Source of the DNA: Elusimicrobiota bacterium
GTDB lineage: Bacteria > Elusimicrobiota > Elusimicrobia > UBA1565 > UBA9628
DNA: 25,419 bases
Direction of reading: 5' to 3'
Assembly (NCBI GenBank): GCA_028871595.1
Contig: JAGWMT010000013.1
Coordinates: 1 to 25,419 of the forward strand
In this document: in pieces, positions 22,008 through 25,419 of the stretch
Position numbering within the stretch: position 1 is the first letter of the stretch
Layout of the letters: every line of letters starts with the position of its first letter
Translations under genes and position numbers: made by a program
Notes under the pieces: model-generated
What the model was told of the DNA's origin: nothing
Databases searched by the model: none
Seen by the model: the letters and a program-made list of their open reading frames with translations, nothing else

Positions 22008-23246
22008 ATGACAAACGAGTGCTCTCTTTCGTCTTCTCGGACAGCCGCATTGCTGCTATTCGTATTCCTGTGCGGAATCACTGGCGCCCGCGCCGATAAC
22101 TCCTCGGTGATCGAATCAAAGATGGCGCAATTCGACCGCTTGGTTCAACTGGATATCGGTGATCCAGCGTTCAACTACGCCGGTTTCAATGCTGTTCTCG
22201 GCATAGGGTTCCTTGACAAGCGAATCTCCGAGATTCCAACCGGTCGAAGATCGTGCGACGATGCCGCCGTGTCCCGGGAGGTGGCGGCGGCACGCGAACG
22301 ACAGAACCGAGGAGATATCCAGGTCGAGGCGGCTGAATACGCGCGTGAAATCGTGGGGAAAGTGAGGGGAGGGTCGACGGAGCTTCCTGCGCGAGAACGA
22401 TTCTCTCGCGAGGCGGCGGCTTCCTTCGCGCGGCTGATCTCGACGTTCACCGCCGCGGGAGATTCCCGAAGCGTCGAGGATATCCTTCATTCGTCGCTGT
22501 TGTTGGCGTTCTTGCTGGATTCCCGCGAGTCGGGCTATTGCGCGCACGTAGCCGCCGGATCTGCGGAGGACAAGACTTCCCGATCCGCCGAACTCGCGTC
22601 CAGCGGACTCCGGCGCATCGAGCGTCCCGATCCGGGGCCGACGAGCTTCACGACGATCTACCTTTACAGGCCTTGGCGCCTGACGGACAGGCTCAAGGAC
22701 AGGGCGGGTGATGCCCCCGCGGATGCCGAAGCGCTGGCAAAGAAGTTGAGCGACGCTGCGGCGGCGATGGAACTTCTATATCGAGGAATTCGCCCCCCGC
22801 GTCCCGGCCTCGATCCATATTCATTCGGCGTGCCGGAACGGTCGCCGTCGGAAGCCCTGGATAGTGAAGAAAACCGTCTCCCCGCGGATGCCAAGTATGG
22901 ACTGCGATTGGATATCCCAATGGAGATGGCCACCTTACGGATGAACCTTGCCGGTAACCGTCGGCCGCCTTCATTCACCGATGAGCAGTGGCGGGCCCTG
23001 GACCATATCGTCGCCTCGTGTCCGCCGCTCGCGCACGCGCCGGATTACTACGTGATCCGAATCGTGACCGATGGCGCTCAGACGCAGGGTCGCCTGGTCG
23101 CGAAGCTGGGCGATGATCGGCGAACGGGCGTGACGATCCACCTTGCGGCGCTCGATCGAGTCGCTCGGCTGGAAGCCGATAAGCCGGGGAAGGTGCGCCG
23201 GCAATTGGAGCTCTTATCCGCCGCCATCGTCGCAGCCGGCCGGTGA
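22008..23246 (+). CDS. secreted protein of unknown function
   Basis: A 412-aa protein starting at the ATG at 22008. An earlier in-frame TTG at 21957 falls in the -35 box and is rejected. Residues 1-29 are a clear signal peptide (basic Arg11, hydrophobic ALLLFVFLCGITG, cleavage after ARA). The mature part is mostly helical and charged, with no domain I recognise. Three cysteines (CDDA, YCAHV and SCPPL regions) could allow a disulfide. A Pro/Arg stretch (RPPRPGLDPYSFG) lies near the middle. Codon use is less GC-ending than in the metabolic genes upstream. It ends 126 nt before the convergent sigma-like gene, with a hairpin between. Confidence 0.75.
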   Translation: MTNECSLSSSRTAALLLFVFLCGITGARADNSSVIESKMAQFDRLVQLDIGDPAFNYAGFNAVLGIGFLDKRISEIPTGRRSCDDAAVSREVAAARERQNRGDIQVEAAEYAREIVGKVRGGSTELPARERFSREAAASFARLISTFTAAGDSRSVEDILHSSLLLAFLLDSRESGYCAHVAAGSAEDKTSRSAELASSGLRRIERPDPGPTSFTTIYLYRPWRLTDRLKDRAGDAPADAEALAKKLSDAAAAMELLYRGIRPPRPGLDPYSFGVPERSPSEALDSEENRLPADAKYGLRLDIPMEMATLRMNLAGNRRPPSFTDEQWRALDHIVASCPPLAHAPDYYVIRIVTDGAQTQGRLVAKLGDDRRTGVTIHLAALDRVARLEADKPGKVRRQLELLSAAIVAAGR

Positions 23247-23298
23247 TTCATGACGTGGGACCCCGCCGCAGGACGGGGTGGAGCGCCTGCGGACCGCC

Positions 23299-23343
23299 CC
23301 GCCGAAGCGGCCGCACGCCTTTCGGCGGACGGGCTTCGGCTTT
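23299..23343 (+). terminator. probable terminator with alternative stems
   Basis: CCGCCGAA (23299-23306) can pair with TTCGGCGG (23321-23328). Alternatively GCCGAAGC (23301-23308) can pair with GCTTCGGC (23333-23340), which is followed by TTTA. It lies between two convergent genes. A tandem TGTCATCC repeat follows at about 23351-23367. Confidence 0.4.
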
Positions 23344-23371
23344 AGTGTTCGTGTCATCCTGTCATCCTGTT

Positions 23372-23668
23372 TTAGACCAACCCGGCCCATCCGGCCGTTT
23401 TCCTCAGCTTCAAGTGCGCACGATGAAGCCGCGAGCGCACCGTGCCTTCCATCACCCCGAGCATCCGCGCCGCCTCCGCATAGGTCATTCCCCTCACGTC
23501 GCATAGCGTCAACACTTTCCGCTCCGTCGCGCGGAGTTGCGCCATTGCTCGGCGCAGTTGCGCCGTCGTTTCCTCTCGCTCCAGGCGTTCGAGCAGGTCC
23601 TCGTCTCCCGCGGTGGGCGGGGTGGGCGACCTGCTCGTCCACGCGTCCACGGGCGCGGCAGTATCCAC
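23372..23668 (-). CDS. sigma-70 region-4-only protein
   Basis: A 98-aa protein whose second half is a typical ECF sigma region 4: LRRAMAQLRATERKVLTL, then the helix-turn-helix YAEAARMLGVMEGTVRSRLHRAHLKLR. That region recognises the promoter -35 element. There is no region 2, so it cannot bind the -10 box or melt DNA as a complete sigma factor. The frame is open only 24 codons further upstream, to a stop, with no start and no region-2 sequence. The GTG at 23668 is the best start available. It may be a remnant of a decayed ECF sigma, or a small DNA-binding or RNA-polymerase-binding regulator. It is divergent from the HTH-receiver gene. Confidence 0.65.
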   Translation of the reverse strand: MDTAAPVDAWTSRSPTPPTAGDEDLLERLEREETTAQLRRAMAQLRATERKVLTLCDVRGMTYAEAARMLGVMEGTVRSRLHRAHLKLRKTAGWAGLV

Positions 23669-23712
23669 CGCAACGCCGTGGATAAATTTTCGGTAAGAAA
23701 ATGCGCCGATCC

Positions 23713-23741
23713 TTGACGCGGGCGATGCGTGGGGCTATCCT
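23713..23741 (+). promoter_or_regulatory. sigma-70-type promoter of the HTH-receiver gene
   Basis: TTGACG, a 17-nt spacer and TATCCT, close to consensus. The start codon lies about 70 nt downstream, so unlike trxB and folB this transcript has a leader. CTCCTCC before the ATG is not a Shine-Dalgarno sequence. Confidence 0.65.
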
Positions 23742-23813
23742 AAAAACACTCACCGCCGGCGATGGTCTGCGTCCCCATCTGTTGCGTCTGGCCTGCGGAC
23801 TCCTCCTCCAACC

Positions 23814-24394
23814 ATGGCCGACGAGAATCCCGAGCGCACGTTCACCACCTTCGAGGTCGCCCGCCTGTGCGGCGTCTTCTACACGACGGTCGCGCACTGG
23901 ATCGACAATGGAAAACTCAAGGCCTATACCACGCCCGGCAAGCACCACCGCATCGTTTGTTCCGAACTCATCGCCTTCATGCGCGCCTACGAGATGCCCA
24001 TCCCGCCGGATCTGGCGCCCGAGCCCCGGCGCATCCTGATCATCGACGACGACCGATCACGCGGATGCTCGAACGCTCCTGGGACCACGACGGCGACGGC
24101 TACTCGGTCCTGGCGGTCAACAACCCCGTCGAAGGGCTCATCGAGGTCGGGCGGCACCAGCCGGACGTCCTGATCCTCGACCTGCTGCTGCCGGCCCTGA
24201 GCGGCTACGAGGTTTGCCGCATCCTCAAGGCGGGGCCGGCCACCCAGCACATCCGCATCATCGCGATCTCGGGTGGCGTGCCTAGCAACGCCCAACTCGA
24301 CTTCCTCCTCGACAGCGCCGACATGTTCATCCCCAAGCCGTTCGAGCCCGGCAGGCTGGTCGGGGTCGTGGACCTTCTCCTGGGCGCACCATGA
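23814..24394 (+). pseudogene. HTH-receiver response regulator broken by a frameshift
   Basis: The first frame encodes a MerR/excisionase-type HTH (residues about 9-55: FTTFEVARLCGVFYTTVAHWIDNGKL, then HHRIVCSELIAFM). A receiver domain then begins at RRILIIDDD. At about 24050-24060 the receiver continues in another frame (PITRMLERSWD), through the phospho-acceptor Asp in DVLILDLLLPALSGYEV, a conserved switch region (IIAISGG) and the Lys of PKPFE, to a stop at 24394. The two parts total 581 nt; one extra base would give 194 uninterrupted codons. The unshifted frame runs to 24173 with nonsense sequence. DNA-binding first and receiver last is the reverse of most response regulators. It could be a true pseudogene or a base-call error. 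Confidence 0.8.
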
Positions 24395-24447
24395 ATATCT
24401 TTGAAATTAGGACGGGCGCGATTTCCAATCCCAACTGGTGACGAGCC

Positions 24448-24603
24448 ATGCCGGATACTCATTGCCGTGGCGAAGTCCCTCATGGTGCAACGGTGTGCCG
24501 CGAGTGCCACGCGGAAATTGAATACGGGGTTCCCTCCCCCTCCTTTACTACGGTGCCTATCGCGATTCTGAGCTTCGTTGCAGCTTGCGTTAATGATCCG
24601 TAG
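24448..24603 (+). CDS. small zinc-knuckle ORF
   Basis: A 51-aa ORF starting at an ATG. It reads MPDTHCRGEVPHGATVCREC, then HAEIEYG, then a hydrophobic stretch VPIAILSFVAACV near the end. The two cysteine sites (C6, and C17/C20) look like a short zinc-binding knuckle, followed by a possible membrane helix. I have a vague memory of similar small bacterial proteins that are longer, so this may be truncated. There is no clear ribosome site. The promoter of the next gene begins inside its last codons. Confidence 0.4.
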   Translation: MPDTHCRGEVPHGATVCRECHAEIEYGVPSPSFTTVPIAILSFVAACVNDP

Positions 24604-24613
24604 GGGCTATAAC
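24585..24613 (+). promoter_or_regulatory. promoter of the 108-aa gene
   Basis: TTGCGT, a 17-nt spacer and TATAAC. The ATG follows about 50 nt downstream, with GGGGAGAGG about 13 nt before it. Confidence 0.5.
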
Positions 24614-24662
24614 CCTTTCAATCTGACTCGAATTTATTTTAGGGGAGAGGCCCAGAGCATCT

Positions 24663-24989
24663 ATGCCAGAAGAGAAAGAGCAGTTGCTGAAAATGATCAA
24701 CAATCTCGAGCATGATCTGAAGGATGTGCTCGGTGACCTTCAAGCTATCGTTCCTCATCGAGATGCTCGAACAGTGGAGTTGGCGCAAGTATGCTGGCGT
24801 GACCTTTTGAGTACACATATCCCCGAAGTGAGAAAGGGAATCAAGGACGCGTCCATACACGTTCTTGACCTGAATGGGCTTACTGGATTGAACCTCGAAT
24901 TCAAACTGGACGAATGCCTATATCGGCGGACAAGAATGTTAGGCCTGCTTGCCTCATGGCGAGAGACGGCTCAGCGCACGCAACCATAA
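24663..24989 (+). CDS. hypothetical 108-aa protein
   Basis: A soluble, mostly helical protein of unknown family, with a coiled-coil-like start (EEKEQLLKMINNLEHDLKDVL). Its codons are visibly less GC-rich than the core genes. No domain, signal or membrane segment is seen. It has its own promoter and a purine-rich ribosome site. It sits in the low-GC stretch beside the tRNA and may be of foreign origin. A 41-codon frame follows at 25023. Confidence 0.55.
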   Translation: MPEEKEQLLKMINNLEHDLKDVLGDLQAIVPHRDARTVELAQVCWRDLLSTHIPEVRKGIKDASIHVLDLNGLTGLNLEFKLDECLYRRTRMLGLLASWRETAQRTQP

Positions 24990-25022
24990 AAGAGATCGGG
25001 CTGGGTGCTCCGGCGTTTTAGG

Positions 25023-25148
25023 ATGGCCTTCGGGAACTATGTCGATGAGGTGGACAACGTCATTGATAGTCTCGCGACGATTGTCGGTGCCGCCCACGCG
25101 ATAAAGGAATTTAAGGACACGCTACGCGGAATGATGGAGCGGCCCTGA
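25023..25148 (+). CDS. small hypothetical ORF
   Basis: A 41-aa frame starting at an ATG 33 nt after the previous stop. It reads as a coherent amphipathic helix (VDEVDNVIDSLATIVGAA, then IKEFKDTLRGMMERP). No family is recognised and no strong ribosome site is seen. It may be a small gene co-transcribed with the 108-aa protein, or the tail of a gene broken upstream. Confidence 0.35.
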   Translation: MAFGNYVDEVDNVIDSLATIVGAAHAIKEFKDTLRGMMERP

Positions 25149-25227
25149 ATACGGGGATGCGGTGAGTGCCGACTTTTGTGTCGACTTTTTGCCAATAACC
25201 GGCAGAAATCGACAAATCCCGACAAAG

Positions 25228-25248
25228 AGCGTTTCGGGGAGAAACGCT
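25228..25248 (-). terminator. hairpin downstream of the tRNA-Gly gene
   Basis: On the minus strand AGCGTTT, loop CTCCCCG, AAACGCT, then CTTTG. It lies 22 nt after the tRNA 3' end and is likely its terminator. The U-run is weak. Confidence 0.5.
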
Positions 25249-25270
25249 TATTCCGAAAAAAGAAAGAGTA

Positions 25271-25341
25271 AGCGGGTGATGGGAATCGAACCCACGTCTA
25301 AAGCTTGGGAAGCTCTCGTTCTACCATTGAACTACACCCGC
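25271..25341 (-). tRNA. tRNA-Gly (anticodon CCC)
   Basis: A 71-nt tRNA read on the minus strand. The acceptor stem GCGGGTG/CACCCGC is fully paired, with a U discriminator as in bacterial glycine tRNAs. The D-arm is GTTC-AATGGTA-GAAC. The anticodon stem is AGAGC/GCTTT with loop TTCCCAA, giving CCC at positions 34-36, which reads GGG glycine codons. The T-arm is GTGGG-TTCGATT-CCCAT. CCA is not encoded. It has its own promoter and marks the end of the accessory region. Confidence 0.95.
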
Positions 25342-25357
25342 ATCGGTCCGTCGCGGC

Positions 25358-25387
25358 ATTGTAGCGCTCGTGACCCGCGAGCGTCAA
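25358..25387 (-). promoter_or_regulatory. tRNA-Gly promoter
   Basis: On the minus strand TTGACG (25387-25382), an 18-nt spacer and TACAAT (25363-25358). The tRNA begins 16 nt after the -10 box. Confidence 0.7.
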
Positions 25388-25419
25388 GCGAGGTTTGACA
25401 GGTCCGTCCAAATCCGATA

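Noticed and set aside
23351..23367. Tandem TGTCATCC repeat
   Set aside because: Only two units. Too short to support any repeat class or CRISPR; no spacer pattern seen anywhere in the window.
25162..25398. A 78-codon plus frame across the tRNA
   Set aside because: It is the familiar false translation of the reverse complement of a tRNA gene (MGIEPTSKAWEA-type peptide).

Overview
The window is GC-rich bacterial DNA with densely packed genes, mostly ending codons in G or C, and repeated 4-base stop/start overlaps. Nothing here fixes the phylum. The mix of a two-subunit E1 pyruvate dehydrogenase, a long QueD-type protein, orphan histidine kinases and a COG4705-like membrane protein suggests a Gram-negative-type, possibly environmental lineage. 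Elusimicrobiota is a guess at low confidence. Several genes appear to be transcribed leaderless: a TAnnnT box lies exactly 6 nt before the start codon of trxB, folB and the zinc-ribbon gene.

Layout. 1-712: the end of an FNR-type oxidoreductase and a Maf pyrophosphatase. 736-5794: a minus-strand orphan sensor kinase, then a divergent four-gene run whose genes overlap by 4 nt each (CxxC protein, membrane ATPase resembling a histidine kinase but lacking the phospho-accepting His, Yip1-like membrane protein, pteridine-reductase-like SDR). 5819-6256: an unknown 145-aa protein. 6388-7376 (minus): QueD/PTPS-like protein and FolB. 7454-15317: a co-directional run trxB-lipA-pdhA-pdhB-pdhC-lpd-lipB, which would supply the pyruvate dehydrogenase complex together with octanoyl transfer and sulfur insertion for its lipoyl arms. 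15493-18747: secreted phospholipase-D-like protein, organophosphate:phosphate antiporter and HAD phosphatase, a plausible phosphate-ester or lipid scavenging set.

18754-25341 looks like accessory DNA. On the minus strand it holds a four-fold-repeat membrane protein, a shrunken OmdA-like ORF and a TumE/TumA-type toxin-antitoxin pair. Next comes a complete IS4-type insertion sequence with perfect 24-bp terminal inverted repeats, inserted about 10 bp upstream of the toxin promoter. Then follow a secreted protein of unknown function, a sigma-region-4-only protein, a frameshifted HTH-receiver regulator and several small ORFs. It ends at a tRNA-Gly(CCC) gene with its own promoter. A palindrome based on CTCGCGCCGGCGCGAG recurs at gene ends and inside both IS ends, probably as a bidirectional terminator.

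No CRISPR array, rRNA or replication origin was seen. No stretch longer than about 300 bases lacks annotation. The longest non-coding stretch (about 21701-22007) is the upstream end of the IS plus the promoter of the next gene.
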